A stretch of 64,000 nucleotides of DNA from Symbiodinium natans (GCA_905221605.1 CAJNDS010000147.1:282667-346666); one strand, 5' to 3'. Shown: positions 19,532-30,043, counted from the first letter of the stretch. The notes: generated by a model from the letters alone, not told the origin. Numbers and translations: made by a program.

Positions 19532-19705
19532 CTTGGCGACCAAATCAACCATAAAAATTGGCTATTCTAATCCCGATGAAGGTCTATGGACCATAAACGC
19601 TGCTAGGGTTCACTTGACTTGGTGACAAAATTAACCCAAAAATTGGGGTCATATATACTTATATACTCTATGCGATTATAATCCCGATGAAGATGTATGG
19701 ACCAT
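19532..19705. mobile_element. Family E element, partly duplicated
   Basis: Seen: CTTGGCGACCAAATCAACC and GGGTTCACTTGACTTGG bound the first part (19532-19622). A second copy of the right half (CCCGATGAAG.TGTATGGACCATAAACGC) follows. Confidence 0.7.
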
Positions 19706-19720
19706 AAACGCTTCTAGCTT

Positions 19721-19842
19721 ACTAGACCCCGGAGTAGGCCCTGATTTTCTTTTTTAAGGTCGGGGTTCTCTTATAACCCTAAACCCTAAGCCCAACAAAG
19801 GTACCCTTTTATTCCTAGGTTACTCCTAGGTCCAGATAAGTT
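19721..19842. mobile_element. Family C element containing telomeric units
   Basis: Seen: ACTAGACCCCGGAGTAGGCC at the left and TATTCCTAGGTTACTCCTAG at the right, with CCCTAAACCCTAAGCCC inside. Confidence 0.75.
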
Positions 19843-20233
19843 TTCAAGGTGGGGTTGCGCTGTTGAGGCCCATGTCTATCCCAAGCAAGAAATGCAGAGA
19901 CGATCCAAAGCTTCCTCCTCCTGGCTCGTTTTCTCCTCTTGAAAGGGCTTGAGTGGTTTAGGGTTTAGGGTTTAGGGTTCAGGGTTTAGGGTTTAGGATT
20001 TAGGGATTAGGGTTTATGGGGTTTAGGGATTAGGTTTATAGGTTTAGGGGTGCGGCGGATCTAGCTCCGGGCGGACTTGGGAAGGCTTCAGGGCTCAGAG
20101 TTGGTTCCCACGAAACCTTGGTTTAGGGTTTAGGGTTTGGGGTTTAGGGTTTAGGGTTTAGGGTTTAGCGTGAAACCTTCTCTCGCTGCAAGTGAGTCCA
20201 CACCCCCAGACCCCAGCACCTGGGCTCCCACTG

Positions 20234-20494
20234 CTTGGAGGTTCATGGTACTTTTTAGCCAGTTAGAACCGTACATATAGCTGTACTTATAACCCTATTG
20301 GGGCACTTAAGGGGATTATAACTAGGATGCCCAGTAGTACCCTTATTCCCTTTTTTGGGGGTTTAGGTTCCCTTATAAACCCCTTTTAAGCAAAAAAGGG
20401 CACCCTTTTTATTCCTAGGTTACTGGGCAAAGTAGATAAGTGGGTCATATGTACAGTTATAATTGGGATTTAAAGTACCCATGAGCCTCCAAGT
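20234..20494. mobile_element. Family B element with a nested C/D-type element
   Basis: Seen: CTTGGAGGTTCATGGTAC at 20234 and GTACCCATGAGCCTCCAAGT ending at 20494. Within it, at about 20328-20435, lies a second palindrome, GCCCAGTAGTACCCTTATTC ... GGTTACTGGGC. Nesting shows that the inner family moved later. Confidence 0.85.
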
Positions 20495-20680
20495 GTTTAG
20501 TCAGCCAAGCCAGACTTCCTTCTTGACATGTGTGCAGGGGTTTAGGCCTAAACCCTAAACCCTAAACCCTAAACCCTAAACCCTAAACCCTAAACCCTGG
20601 GTGTTAAGGGAGCTTTGGGGGATCCTCAGCCCCTGTGAATGCCCGAAGCCCCCCATGGCTGCCGCATGGTGCCTCTGCAG

Positions 20681-20735
20681 GCGAGCATTCCGGGGAGCTG
20701 TACGCAAGGCTGAAGCGAGACTTCGAGGACTGCCC
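20681..20735 (+). CDS. Exon of unknown gene
   Basis: Seen: acceptor CTCTGCAG|GC, then EHSGELYARLKRDFEDCP, ending at TTTAGGG units. Amphipathic charged helix with good codon character. The exon at 21603 may belong to the same gene. Not recognised. Confidence 0.5.
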
Positions 20736-20939
20736 AGGGTTTAGGGTTTAGGGTTCAGGGGCCTAGTAGAGTGTGCATTCCAGGTTCAGGGGCCTAGCAG
20801 GACGAGATCCCAATCGTATCATGGTTCGTTTAGTCCTGGGGGGTGATGTCGCGGCAGTTTCTTTACGCCTCGGGCCTTGCGGTTTTCCACAGGGTTGGTG
20901 CGAGTTCTGACCTTCAACCCCAACCAAACCTCTCCAACC

Positions 20940-21015
20940 CCCAAACCCTAAACCCTAAACCCTAAACCCTAAACCCTAAACCCTGAACCCTGAACCCTGA
21001 ACCCTAAACCCTAAC
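20940..21015 (-). repeat. Interstitial CCCTAAA/CCCTGAA tract
   Basis: Seen: about eleven units; units 6-8 are CCCTGAA. Confidence 0.95.
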
Positions 21016-21123
21016 CCGCAGAATCGACTTTCTCCTCCAGGAAGTGCTCTGCTGCAAGCCGCGAGCTTCTCGAAACTCCAGTCAGGAGTCTTTCGTCGCA
21101 GCCGCCTCGGATGGCTTGAGGTG

Positions 21124-21195
21124 GGTTTAGGGTTTAGGGTTTAGGGTTTAGGGTTTAGGGTTTAGGGTTTAGGGTTTAGGGTTTAGGGTTTAGGG
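21124..21195 (+). repeat. Interstitial TTTAGGG tract
   Basis: Seen: about ten perfect units. Confidence 0.95.
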
Positions 21196-21460
21196 CGCGC
21201 TCAGACAAGCCTGTGCAACAGGGCTTAGGTGCGCCTGTTTTTCTGGTGGATTCTGCGTGCTGTTTAGAGAAGCCTGCCGAAGTCCGAATTACCAGCATCA
21301 GGGTTTAGAGCTTCGGGTTTGCGTCACGGCACAGGATCTTAGGGTTGAGGGGCTTAGAACCCTAAACCCGACTTCCTCCGAGCAGCCCATTCTCTGGGAC
21401 TAAACTTCCTCAACTTTGGCAACATGGTCTTTGGCACAGCTTTCACTCCTATGTACAGTA

Positions 21461-21551
21461 ACCAAAGGCTCCTATGTAGTACCTTTTTGGAGTAGTATAC
21501 TTGTGTCTCCTAGAACTAACCCAAAAAGGAACTACATTGGAGTCTTCAGGT
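21461..21551. mobile_element. Family F element with 8-bp target duplication
   Basis: Seen: ACCAAAGGCTCCTATGTAGT at the left and ACTACATTGGAGTCTTCAGGT at the right are imperfect inverted repeats. The 8-bp repeat GTACAGTA flanks it at 21453-21460 and 21552-21559. Confidence 0.85.
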
Positions 21552-21602
21552 GTACAGTATGCCCACCTAAACCCTAAACCCTAAACCCTAAACCCCAAGC
21601 AG

Positions 21603-21690
21603 TGCTGTGGTGGACTGGCTTGAGGTCTGCCGCGGCTTCCTCGCGAACTTGCCCGAAGGCTACACTGCCGTGCGCTCAGACACCGGGCCC
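21603..21690 (+). CDS. Exon of unknown gene (about 29 codons)
   Basis: Seen: acceptor CCAAGCAG, then VVDWLEVCRGFLANLPEGYT and AVRSDTGP, ending at CCCTAAA units. Balanced composition with W, C and aromatic residues like a folded domain. Preceded by a CCCTAAA tract. Not recognised. Confidence 0.55.
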
Positions 21691-21733
21691 TAAACCCTAA
21701 ACCCAAAACCCAAAAACCTTAAAAACCCAAAGC

Positions 21734-21928
21734 CTACCTCAAGAACCCAAAACCTACCGTTTGTAGGTTATTGCTATACAGCCCCTTTATAGGATTCCCA
21801 GGTAACAACCCTACCTTAAGAACCCAAAACCTACTTTTTGCTAGGTTCTTATGATCCTACCCCTTATAGGATTCTTAGGCAACCTACAACAAAGCAGGTT
21901 CCGGATTCTTAATTAAGGTAAATGCCAT
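21734..21928. mobile_element. Family G element, tandem pair
   Basis: Seen: CTCAAGAACCCAAAACCTAC and, 90 bp on, CCTTAAGAACCCAAAACCTA, each with a TTATAGGATTC core. One shared right end reads GGTTCCGGATTCTTAATTAAGG. Related to 36801-36908. Confidence 0.75.
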
Positions 21929-22071
21929 TGTACTCCCAATCAGGGTCGATGGGCCGTAAATCCGTTTTAGGGTCCCAAGGCGGAGGTCCCCCGAAAGTTT
22001 AGGGTTTAGGGTTTAGGGTTTAGGGTTATAAGGTTCCAAACCCGAAGCCCAAAGCCCCCCCCCCAACCCCT

Positions 22072-22208
22072 ACTTGGAGGTTCAGGGTACTTATGCCCCA
22101 ATTCGAACTGTACTTAGAAGCCCCCGAAGCCGCCTAAGTCTCCTAAGTCCTCTAAGTAGGTTATAAGTAGACTCATCATCCAGGTCATAAGTACCCATGA
22201 GCCTCCAA
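22072..22208. mobile_element. Family B element
   Basis: Seen: ACTTGGAGGTTCAGGGTACT at the left and AAGTACCCATGAGCCTCCAA at the right. Confidence 0.85.
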
Positions 22209-22668
22209 CAAATCCAAAACGCCTTCACCCCGAAGCGTGAGAGGGGATCCCCTGGCGCTTTGTTTTAGGGTTTAGGGTTTAGGGGTTAGGGTTGAGGGTT
22301 GCTCATAGCCCGGATGCAGAAGGGTTGAGGGCTGAGGGTTTAGGGTTGAGGGTTTAGGGTTATGGGCTTAAGGTTTAGGGTTCCTTCAGGGCGGAGTTTC
22401 AGATTCTGGCTCGTTCTCTGCTGACAGTCATCAAAGGGTTTAGGGTTGCCAGCTGAACGGTTGCTTCGTTGAGCTGAGCACTCGTGGAGACTTCACGCAG
22501 GCACCGCTGGTTTCTGTGGACATCGCCTTAAGGCGTGATGTCTCAAAGCCTGCAAAAGACCCTATCAAGTCTTCTTAGCCCTAAGGGCACATGAACGAAC
22601 CGGTGGGTGGGCTGGGAGGAATGAACAGCTGCTGAAGCAAGGGTGCCCATGACCTGATGTTGACGGTC

Positions 22669-22862
22669 CTTGGAGACTACATGGACCCTAAAAGGGCTTA
22701 TGGCGTTTTATGGCCCATAGACCTCAGTAGGGATTATAGTAGCATAGGGTATATGCCCCCCAAAATCAGGTTACCCTAAACATGCTCCAAGCCTACACTC
22801 TAAAGCTACTAGGGTGTATGACCCCAATGCACCCCCATTGTAGGGCTCATCTGGTCCCCACG
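22669..22862. mobile_element. Family E element
   Basis: Seen: CTTGGAGACTACATGGACCC at the left and AGGGCTCATCTGGTCCCC at the right. GGGATTATAGTAGCATAGGG lies inside. Confidence 0.8.
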
Positions 22863-22974
22863 GGTGAGACAGTCAGGCCGACGCCCTTGCCTGAGCACGT
22901 GCGGGTGTGAGAGTCACAACCGACTTTGTTGGGCCACCTACGAATCTCAGAAGCGGTATTTTTTCATACGAACC

Positions 22975-23085
22975 TACACAACAGTGGGCCTTTCCCAAAC
23001 AGGGGTACCCCTTTTATACCCCAAATAGAGTAGCATCACCCTTAAAGGGACCCCCAAAACGGGTGCCTAGCCCCATTCCGAGTAG
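22975..23085. mobile_element. Family K-like element, degenerate
   Basis: Seen: TTTCCCAAACAGGGGTACCC on the left and CCCAAAACGGGTGCCTAG on the right. The arms pair imperfectly. Confidence 0.5.
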
Positions 23086-23121
23086 TCGCTTACCGGTTCT
23101 TCAGGTAAGGCCCATATGGGC

Positions 23122-23200
23122 TGGTGGTCTCTTTAAGTAGGGTTTCTGCTTTATGGTGGTATATATTCGGGGTTCTTATTGGGGTATCTAGGGAAACCCT
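23122..23200 (+). repeat. Dispersed repeat shared with 53934-54003
   Basis: Seen: GGTGGTCTCTTTAAG..GGTTTCTGCTTT and TATTCGGGGTTCTTATTGGG recur almost unchanged at 53934-54003, about 31 kb away. Confidence 0.85.
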
Positions 23201-23334
23201 GAACCCTAAACCCTAAACCCTAAAGCCTAAACCGGCCTTTATAAGGTAAGGCCCTACAAGCCTTTGGCCACCAAGAGCCTCTGAGCCGAGGCCTATGCTC
23301 CCGAACGGCACGAGGCCCGCGCATCGAGCGGAAT

Positions 23335-23552
23335 ACTCGGAGGTTCAGGGTACTTAGTAACTGGGTTCAGGGTTTAGGGTTTAGGGTTTAGGGTTCAGGG
23401 TTTAGGGTTTAGGGTTTAGGGGTACTTAGTAACCGATTATAACTGCACTTGTAGCCCACTTATGAGCCCCTTAAGTGCCCTAATATGGTTTTGTAAGTAC
23501 AGTTAAAAGTGCAGTGATTGTTGGTTAAGAAAGAACTATGAACCTCCAAGTA
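23335..23552. mobile_element. Family B element split by telomeric tract
   Basis: Seen: ACTCGGAGGTTCAGGGTACT at the left and AACTATGAACCTCCAAGTA at the right. A telomeric tract at 23362-23419 interrupts it, and the 14-bp sequence GGGTACTTAGTAAC is present on both sides of the tract (23348-23361, 23420-23433). Confidence 0.9.
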
Positions 23553-23699
23553 GAGCACGCAGCGAGCGCCCCAGAACGTAGGGGTTTTCAGCCATGTTTT
23601 TTTGTGTTTCGCGGTTAAGGTCAAAGGTTAGCAATATGCATTTCTATGTATATCATTGAACACAATATACATACGTATCTATCGATCGATCGTTTTGTC

Positions 23700-23900
23700 T
23701 TTCTTTCTATCTACCATCTATCTATCTATCTATCTATCTCTCTGTCATCTGTCTGTCTGTCCATGTCCATGTCCATGTCCATGTCCATGTCCATGTCCAT
23801 GTCCATGTCCATGTCCATGCCCTATCCATATCCATGTCCATGCCCTATCCGTATCATGTCCATGTCTATATGCTTTATACATATATATATATATATACAT
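23700..23900 (+). repeat. TCTA, CATGTC hexamer and TA compound microsatellite
   Basis: Seen: TCTATCTA units (23705-23740), then about ten CATGTC hexamers (23761-23818), further CATATC/CATGTC units and a TA run (about 23880-23897). Confidence 0.95.
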
Positions 23901-24214
23901 TTGTCTAGCTGTGTGTGCGTGAGGTTGTTTATTTGCTTCCGCAGAGTCTATAATGGCCCAAAACGTGTTTAGTCGATCAAAAGCTCATGCCCTCTAAGCA
24001 AACCCTAAACGCCCCTAAACCCTAAACCCTAAACGCCCCTAGGCCCTAAATCCCAAAAAGGTGCTTTCCAGGTGGTTCAGCCTCTGTTCCCGCAAAACCG
24101 GGTGGATCTCGCTCCAACTGAACCAATAGACTCTCCACCCCCCCCCCGCCCCTCCCCCCCTAACCCCCGAAGATTTATTGCACTTCGAACATCCCCACCC
24201 TCTCTGGGTAGAGA

Positions 24215-24266
24215 TACTCTAGGGTTGGGCACTCCAGGGACACTCTAGGGTTGGGCACTCCAGGGA
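24215..24266 (+). repeat. 26-bp tandem duplication
   Basis: Seen: ACTCTAGGGTTGGGCACTCC plus AGGGA occurs at 24215-24240 and 24241-24266. A GGGCGAGGAGAAGAGTT duplication follows at about 24275-24311. Confidence 0.9.
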
Positions 24267-24592
24267 TGAGCGAGAAGGCGAGGAGAAGAGTTCCGGGCGA
24301 GGAGAAGAGTTGAGTTTAAGATCGAACAACCCACACCGAGGGTGGGGAAACAAAACACACCCCTAGACTCCTAAACTCCTCACAACCCTAAACCCTAAAC
24401 CCTCCACCCTTAAATCCTAAGCCCTGAAACCCTAAACCCGAAACCCCAAGCCTAGAACCTAAAACCCTAAAACCCTAAAACCCTTAAACCCTTAAACCCT
24501 TAAACCCCTAAACCCTTAACCCTTAACCCTTCACCCTTAACCTAAACCCTAAACCCTAAACCCACCTTTCATTTGGGGACCAGGCGCTGGCC

Positions 24593-24675
24593 GACCTCGG
24601 TCCGGGAGGTCCGTCTCTGAGCGCCGCCTTCGTGGCCTGTGGTGGGCGAGCCTCGCCTCACTTTGTGGTTCTGGG
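24593..24675 (+). CDS. Possible exon
   Basis: Seen: acceptor GACCAG|GCG, then LADLGPGGPSLSAAFVACGG, then TTTAGGG units. GC-rich. Not recognised. Confidence 0.4.
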
Positions 24676-25431
24676 GTTTAGGGTTTAGGGTTGGGCAGCA
24701 AGGAGTCCAGATGCAAAAAAGGGTTAGGGTTTAGGGTTTGGGGTTTGGGGTTTGGGGTTTAGGGTTTGGGGGGTTTGGGGCTTGGGGCTTGGCGTTTGGG
24801 CCCGTACCTTGGCTTGTCCGACGCGGCGCCCAACAGGCTTTGGCTGGGTAAGTAGGTTTCAGGATCACGGGGAGGGGGGGGGGTAGCATAGCCTAGTCAG
24901 GGTACAAGTGGGTCAGAGAAGTCCCCGACATTCGGGCCGTCTTAGGTAGAGCTTAGATTTCTCACCTTCCTTCCCAAGACCTGACCTGAGAGTCCATAGA
25001 CCGTTTAGGGTTTTTTGGGTTTTTGGGTTTAGGGTGAATGAACCACAAGGTCCGAGCCGGCTCGCCCCATGATACTAGCATACGCCCTGTACTGTTTTTG
25101 GGTGGGTTCTGTTTCGTAGGGCCGTTGTAAAGTATGTGTTGGAATGCGCACCCTTCGTTTTTTAGGGCATCGCAAAGAAGGGATGGGAGCTGACAGAATA
25201 CGCCTAGAAGCCCTAAACGCTTTGAGGGTTCCTTTGATCCTAAGATTCGCAACTTTTTTTCAGTGCCGAACGGACGCGATTATCTCTTCCCACCCCACCC
25301 CACCCCTCCCCACCCCCACCCCACCCACCCCTTATAGGGGCCCTTCTGAAACCATACAAGGGGACCAAAGAAGGCCATGCTAATGTAGAGAACTAAGACT
25401 TTGCCAAAGGTGCAGCTGCGGAGTCCAGGTA

Positions 25432-25490
25432 GTTTAGGGTTTAGGGTTTAGGGTTTAGGGTTTAGGGTTTAGGGTTTAGGGTTTAGGTAG
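25432..25490 (+). repeat. Interstitial TTTAGGG tract
   Basis: Seen: about eight perfect units. Confidence 0.95.
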
Positions 25491-25742
25491 AGTTGAAGGT
25501 GTGCAGGGTTGATAGTTATCCTAAAGCCCACACCCTCAACTCTTACCCAAAGTCTCCTAGGCACGTTGTTGGGGTCGTGTGCGAGAATCCCTGTAGCTAA
25601 CCCAAAAAAGAACTACCTTGGCGTAAGCCTAGACCCCTGCTCCGCCCCGGAAGCCCTAAACCTTAAAACCCCCTTTGTAGGTATTCTCTCTGCAGTGGCC
25701 CCGTGGAGCATGGCTAGACGGGTGGCGAAAAACCCTTTCTAC

Positions 25743-25836
25743 ACCCTAAACCCTAAACCCTAGACCCTAAACCCTAAACCCTAAACCCCAAACCCCAAAC
25801 CCTAAACCCTAAACCCTAAACCCTAAACCCTAAACC
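25743..25836 (-). repeat. Interstitial CCCTAAA tract
   Basis: Seen: about 13 units with a few CCCCAAA and CCCTAGA variants. Confidence 0.95.
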
Positions 25837-26693
25837 TGCACCGTTTTAGGGTCTACGGTTTTGTAGGGGTCGACGTGCGGCCCTGAGGTGACAGCCTCGA
25901 TGCCGAGCCTCGCGCAGCATCCCGTGGTCTGAGTTTGAAGCCCTAAGCCCGAAAACCCTACCGGGATAGGGTTTAGGGTTTAGGGTTTAGGGTTTAGGGT
26001 TTGGGGTTTGGGGTTTAGGTGTTAGGGTTTTTGTTTATGTTTCGGTTGTTACTCCGTTTTTAGGTTTTTTTCGGGGTGTGTTTTGGCTCGGTTTTGTAGG
26101 GGTTTAGGGTTTGGGGCTTAGAGTTTGGGTTCAACAGGGACTTTAGAATCTGGGGCTTTTTGTTAGGGCTTGAGGGTTTCTGGATATGGGGCTTTAGAGT
26201 TGAGGGTTTTTGGCTTTGGCTCATCCCTTAGACCCATTGTTTAGGGTTTAGGGTTTAGGATTCAGGGTTCAGGTCTAGTTTGTTTTTCATTTAGGGTTTA
26301 GGGTATACGGCTGTGCATGCAGCACAGAAAATTTGCGCAGCATCTAATTGAGGGTCTCTTTTTTGGGTACCCTACATTTGTGGCCGTTGGGGGGGGGGGG
26401 TGGTTGAGAACCTACTAATTTATAGGATTTGGGAGTCACAGGCAGCCACATAGTGGGTGGGATCTTAGCTTTTCCCTCATTGGGTCTTCGAGGATAGAGT
26501 CTCCAGAGGGTTTAGAGACCCAATCTGGTCAGGGTTTCGGGTTGCAGGGTTTAGGGTTTATAGAGCTTTGGGGTTTTGGCTTTTCGGGTTGTAGGGTTTA
26601 TAGAGTTTTGGGGTTAAAAGGGTCTAAGAGGGGCCTTTGGTTCATGAGGAACGGGTATGGGTCCTTTGTAGCCCAGAAAAGGGGCTTGGGTCA

Positions 26694-26775
26694 CCCTAAA
26701 CCCTAAACCCTAAACCCTAAACTAAACCCTAAACCCTAAACCCTAAACCCTAAACCCTAAACCCTAAACCCTAAA
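26694..26775 (-). repeat. Interstitial CCCTAAA tract
   Basis: Seen: about eleven units, one shortened to CTAAA. Confidence 0.95.
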
Positions 26776-26815
26776 CCCCACACCGATAGAACCCTAAACC
26801 CCGCAACCTGCTTAG

Positions 26816-26911
26816 GACACCAACTACCCAGTGGCCAGCGACCATCTGGTCCTAGCACCGCCGGCGCCGCCAATTGCGGCGCCCTACAAAGCTGCCCTGG
26901 AGGAGGGGAGC
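26816..26911 (+). CDS. Exon of unknown gene, proline/alanine-rich
   Basis: Seen: acceptor CTTAG|GAC, then DTNYPVASDHLVLAPPAPPI and AAPYKAALEEGS, followed by GGTTTAGGG (GT donor). Flanked by telomeric tracts on both sides. Looks like a linker plus helix. Not recognised. Confidence 0.5.
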
Positions 26912-26990
26912 GGTTTAGGGTTTAGGGTTTAGGGTTTAGGGTTTAGGGTTTAGGGTTTAGGGTTTAGGGTTTAGGGTTTAGGGTTTAGGG
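26912..26990 (+). repeat. TTTAGGG tract starting at an exon boundary
   Basis: Seen: about eleven perfect units beginning directly after the exon at 26816-26911, as at 15162. Confidence 0.95.
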
Positions 26991-27194
26991 GGGCTTGGCT
27001 TTAGGGTTTCGGGGTTTGGGGTTTGGGGGTTTGAGGTTGACACGGACTTGAGGGAAAGGGACAGAGTCTGGGTTCACAAAAGGGTTTAGGGCGCAGGGCT
27101 TAATTAGGGTTTAGGGTGTTTTGTCCGGGGGCGGGTCTTGGTTTGGGGTTTACAGTAGGGTGAAATTTGTAGGAGAGCTAATATGGTGAGAGGT

Positions 27195-27275
27195 GTGACA
27201 ACGCAGCAAGCACTTGGGGGTCTTGCAGCGTGTGCGGAACTATCGTGTCCCAGCTGGAGGAGGATCTTGTCATAA
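27195..27275 (+). CDS. Possible exon before a family C element
   Basis: Seen: one frame reads VTTQQALGGLAACAELSCPS and ends at the family C left end. A second frame is also open, so phase is uncertain. Confidence 0.3.
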   Translation: MTTQQALGGLAACAELSCPSWRRILS

Positions 27276-27423
27276 GTTCCTAGGACCCGGAGCAGGCCCT
27301 TATTCCCTTTTTTTCTCAGGGGTCAAGGTTCCCTTCTCAGCTCGTTTGAAACAGGCACCCTTCTGTTCCTAGGCCCTAAGCCCTAAACCCGACACCCTAA
27401 ACCCTAGGTAACTCATGGGTCTA
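27275..27423. mobile_element. Family C element with telomeric insert
   Basis: Seen: TCCTAGGACCCGGAGCAGGC at the left and AACTCATGGGTCTA at the right. CCCTAAA-like units (about 27367-27405) sit at the TTCCTAGG site, where CCTAGG is found on both sides of the insert. Confidence 0.75.
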
Positions 27424-28014
27424 GGTTCGATAAATTTAGCGTACGCCATGGCGTGGCTTGACATGCTTGAGCCTGGCCTTATCTTGCTTGTTGACTGCGT
27501 GAACCTCTGGAACGTGAGCGTCAGCTCTTTTCCCTTTGCTAGTTACTTTAAAATGCCCGTTGAAGTGTATGAAACGTAAACGCTAAACCCCTAACCCCAA
27601 ACCCTAAACCCTAAACCCCTAACCATGAACCTTTTTGTTGGGTTATCTAATCCCCAAGATTACCCTGGGTCGGGCAAAAGGAGCGCCGGCGGGGCCTCAA
27701 GCGCGTCGCCCACGACGGTGCAGCAGGAGAAAGCTTGCCAGCAGCACTTGACATTATGTAGAAATAAAGTGATATATATATATATATGAAGAAGTATATA
27801 TCATAGTATGTATATATATATATATGCATATACATACATATGCGCCTTTCATACTTTCTGTTATACATGTTTCGTTTTCAGATGTATGTCCTCTCATACA
27901 TTATGTCAGGTTTGTAGTACAGTTGGCAACTTACATACAAAATGGGAAGCGCGGGCTTAGGGACGCTGTGGCCGGTTCGGCAAGGTTTTGGCTCGGGCCT
28001 CGAACATGAAACTG

Positions 28015-28080
28015 AGGGTTTAGGGTTTAGGGTTTAGGGTTTAGGGTTCAGGGTTTAGGGTTTAGGGTTTAGGGTTAGGG
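28015..28080 (+). repeat. Interstitial TTTAGGG tract
   Basis: Seen: about nine units. Confidence 0.95.
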
Positions 28081-28138
28081 CCCTTTTCCGCCCTACAGCA
28101 CCAGACTTCGTACAATGAAGTCAGAAAAAAGAGTTCCT

Positions 28139-28232
28139 ACCTGAAGGCTTCAATGAAGTTCCTGTCTTGGGTTAGTGTTAGGCGGTTATAGTCTTCTACC
28201 CCAAAAAGGTACTACATAGGAGCCTTTGGGTA
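28139..28232. mobile_element. Family F element
   Basis: Seen: ACCTGAAGGCTTCAATGAAG at the left and ACTACATAGGAGCCTTTGGGT at the right, with TTGGGTTAGT and ACCCCAAAAAGGT inside. Confidence 0.85.
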
Positions 28233-28260
28233 AACTCCACAAAACCCTCTCTTGCTCCCC

Positions 28261-28320
28261 ATGGAGGCGCAGCCAGCGCGGCGGGAGCAGCGGTGGGAGA
28301 GACAGAAACGACGCGCGGGA
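28261..28320 (+). CDS. Possible first exon, basic helix
   Basis: Seen: ATG followed by EAQPARREQRWERQKRRAG. Highly charged, no recognised family, preceded by a family F element. Start and end are uncertain. Confidence 0.3.
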
Positions 28321-28345
28321 TTTTTAGGGCTATGGTAATAGGGTT

Positions 28346-28398
28346 CTTGAGTGAGGGGGATTCAAGGAGGGTAGTTCCCTAGGGAACCTTAGGGAAGC
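28346..28398 (+). mobile_element. Family J element, left half
   Basis: Seen: GGGTTCTTGAGTGAGGGGGA and TTCCCTAGGGAACCTTAGGG match 7031-7130. Confidence 0.6.
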
Positions 28399-28399
28399 C

Positions 28400-28620
28400 T
28401 AGTTTGTGTGTCCGGGCAATGTACTGAATTGCCATGAGCTGAACTTATGGTTGCATGCCTGAGTTGTTGCATGCGCGCATGCATTCTGCCAGATCCAGGC
28501 CCTGCAATACATAGTCGCATGCTACATTAAAGGTATTTGTGTTGCAGGCGGATACAGTGCAAAGATGTTTAGAGTCCCTGTAGAATTTGCGGTTTTTAGG
28601 TTCTTTGTTTGCTTTGGGCT
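28400..28620. other. Telomere-free, gene-less stretch
   Basis: Seen: no TTTAGGG, rich in TGCATGC/GCATGC motifs (28454-28520). No long frame. Could be a UTR or intergenic spacer. Confidence 0.4.
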
Positions 28621-28670
28621 CTTGGGTACGTATCCATTAGGGCTTAATGATAGGGGTTGAGGATTCAGGG

Positions 28671-28772
28671 TTGAGATGTTACCCCTTATACTAACAGTCC
28701 TTAACAGGGATTATGGTAACCCCCGCTCATAAGCCATATTAAGCACTGTTAGTATCAGGGGGAGCATCCCAA
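28671..28772. mobile_element. Family A element with 8-bp target duplication
   Basis: Seen: TTGAGATGTTACCCCTTATA at the left and CAGGGGGAGCATCCCAA at the right. ATTCAGGG flanks it exactly at 28663-28670 and 28773-28780. Confidence 0.9.
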
Positions 28773-29404
28773 ATTCAGGGTTTGTAGTTTGATAGCCGTG
28801 TAGGAGGATGTCAGGATTGAGGGCCTCTTAGTTGAGGGGTTCACGGGTTTTGGGAGTCCTTGCCGCCAGTGTACCTTGCGCCGCCCCTGTCGCAGCTCGA
28901 TTCAAGTCAGGCCCGTCCATATACCAGGGCCCTCAGTGGGCCCTGGGTCCAACCCACCTAAACCCGGAACCCGAACACCCACCATCAAATAAAGCAAGGG
29001 CACACCCGAGTTTTTCAGGCTCGCATGGAGTCCTATCGCTCTGAAGAGCTCAGAATCTCCTGTCGTCCGACATTCAAGGGTTTGTAGGGCTCACGGTCCA
29101 AGACCCCAAAACCCTAAACCCTAAACCCTAAACCCCCTCTCCCCCCCGCACCCCCCCTCAGCCCTCAGCCCCAAAGGGGAGGAGGGAAAGGCGGAGCCGG
29201 CTATCATGGCAGCCATGGGGTTCGGTCCTCGCCCGGGGTTGGGATTCTGCAGTTTCAGGGTTGAGGGTTTGGGGTTTAGGGTTGAGGGTTTAGGGTTTAG
29301 GTGGTTTAGGGTTTAGGGTTTAGGGTTCAGGGTTCAGGGTTTAGTGTTTAGGGTTTAGGGAGGGTCAGTCAAGGGCTGAGGGTTGGAGCCAAATTGCAGG
29401 CTTT

Positions 29405-29504
29405 ACCTGAAGGCTCCCATGAAGTTCCTTATTCCTTTTTGGGTTAGTTCTACGGGATTATAGGTATTCTACCCCAAAGAGGTACTACATAGGAGCCTAT
29501 GGGT
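29405..29504. mobile_element. Family F element
   Basis: Seen: ACCTGAAGGCTCCCATGAAG at the left and ACTACATAGGAGCCTATGGGT at the right. Confidence 0.85.
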
Positions 29505-29752
29505 AGGGTGTAGGGTTGAAGCGTCAAGGCTGTGGCGGTCCAAGGGCTCAGGGTTGAAGGCTTCGGAGAGCTTGAGGGCCTCGAAGAGGTCCCGAAGCCC
29601 AGTTCGAGAATCTAGGGTTTAGGGCTTCGGGGTTGAATTCAGCCACCCGAAACCCGAAGCCCTAAACCCGAAACCCGAAACCCGAAACCCTAAGCCCTAA
29701 ACCCTAAACCCTAGGGAGCAGGTCATGCCTGCAGCCTGAGAAAGCTGCTGGC

Positions 29753-29771
29753 GGGGGGGGGGGGGGGGGGG
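29753..29771. repeat. Poly-G run
   Basis: Seen: about 19 G residues. Confidence 0.95.
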
Positions 29772-30043
29772 TCTTAAGGTAGTTTTAGGCTTTCGTGGGT
29801 TTAGGTTTAGGGTTTAGGGTTTAGGGTTTAGGGTCTCCTCGGGTTCAAGCGAAGCTTGCCATATTCCCCAAAGAGCCCAATTGCCCCTTAATCAAGGAAT
29901 ATGCCTTAAAAATCATGTACAGGCTCCTTGCTGCAAATAAAACCCTAAACCCTAAACCCTAACCCTAAACCTAAACCCTAATAACCCAAGGTATACATTC
30001 CTTACTTAAGGCATAGACCTTAAAACCATAAAAGATGGGGTAT

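Noticed and set aside
23646-23972. Frame rich in MSMSMS or PCPCPC
   Set aside because: Translation of the CATGTC hexamer repeat.
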